From positions 1 to 5,478 of the forward strand of contig SFRL01000090.1 in assembly GCA_004562765.1 (NCBI GenBank): a DNA stretch of 5,478 nt. The letters run 5' to 3'. The translations under genes and the position numbers were made by a program. Origin of the DNA: a bacterium. Lineage in GTDB: Bacteria; Bacillota; Clostridia; Lachnospirales; Lachnospiraceae. The notes beneath the pieces were generated by a model, which saw nothing but the letters and a program-made list of their open reading frames with translations, was not told the DNA's origin and ran no database searches. Positions 5,440-5,478 of the stretch are shown here, piece after piece; position 1 is the stretch's first letter; each line of letters begins with the position of its first letter.

Positions 5440-5472
5440 GGATTTTTTGCTAATAACCTTAGCAAAAAATCC
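5440..5472. repeat. Perfect 14-bp inverted repeat
   Basis: GGATTTTTTGCTAA (5440-5453) is the exact reverse complement of TTAGCAAAAAATCC (5459-5472), with a 5-bp centre TAACC. Neither side is followed by a T-tail (right flank CCTGTG, left flank ending CTGC), so it does not look like a standard terminator. It could be an operator, a leader hairpin or a structure at the end of a mobile element. The window ends 6 bp later. The surrounding 5335-5478 is AT-rich, and I see no supported gene there. Confidence 0.7.
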
Positions 5473-5478
5473 CCTGTG

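Noticed and set aside
5335..5478. Possible insertion-sequence end at the right edge
   Set aside because: I can show no transposase, target duplication or second terminal repeat, so I kept it as a low-level observation and did not annotate a mobile element.

Overview
The window reads as chromosomal DNA of an endospore-forming Clostridia, most likely a Lachnospiraceae-type gut anaerobe. I infer this from the protein sequences, the intermediate GC content, the strong GGAGG-type ribosome sites and a complete spoIIA operon. Every gene I can support lies on the + strand. The lineage is inferred from pattern recognition and was not checked by a search.

Layout from left to right. (1) Positions 1-139 hold the last 45 codons of valS (valyl-tRNA synthetase). 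(2) Positions 140-241 are an intergenic segment where a 16-bp hairpin overlaps a promoter-like pair. (3) Positions 242-1630 encode a FapA/DUF342-family protein. (4) Positions 1631-1776 hold a second hairpin with a T-tail, again with a promoter-like pair nested in it. (5) Positions 1777-1917 encode a 46-residue acidic protein of unknown function. It lies one base ahead of a 462-residue membrane protein (1919-3307) built as zinc ribbon, TPR, transmembrane helix, coiled coil, TPR. (6) A strong 15-bp-stem terminator lies at 3324-3360. (7) The spoIIA operon follows at 3391-4909: spoIIAA, spoIIAB and sigF (spoIIAC), tightly packed. (8) A cysteine-rich small-domain protein lies at 4967-5242, behind its own extended -10 promoter. 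(9) A terminator lies at 5295-5338. The final ~140 bp are AT-rich and non-coding as far as I can see, with a perfect 14-bp inverted repeat and a consensus TTGACA.

The best understood part is the spoIIA module. SpoIIAB is an anti-sigma factor and serine kinase that holds sigma-F inactive. SpoIIAA, when dephosphorylated, frees sigma-F to start forespore-specific transcription. All signature residues of the three proteins are present.

No exotic system (CRISPR, toxin-antitoxin, phage defence, complete transposon) is visible. The points most worth a second look are the two intergenic regions where a promoter appears nested inside the upstream gene's terminator, the uncharacterised 46-aa/TPR membrane protein pair, the absence of an obvious sigma-H promoter ahead of spoIIAA, and the palindrome at the right edge.
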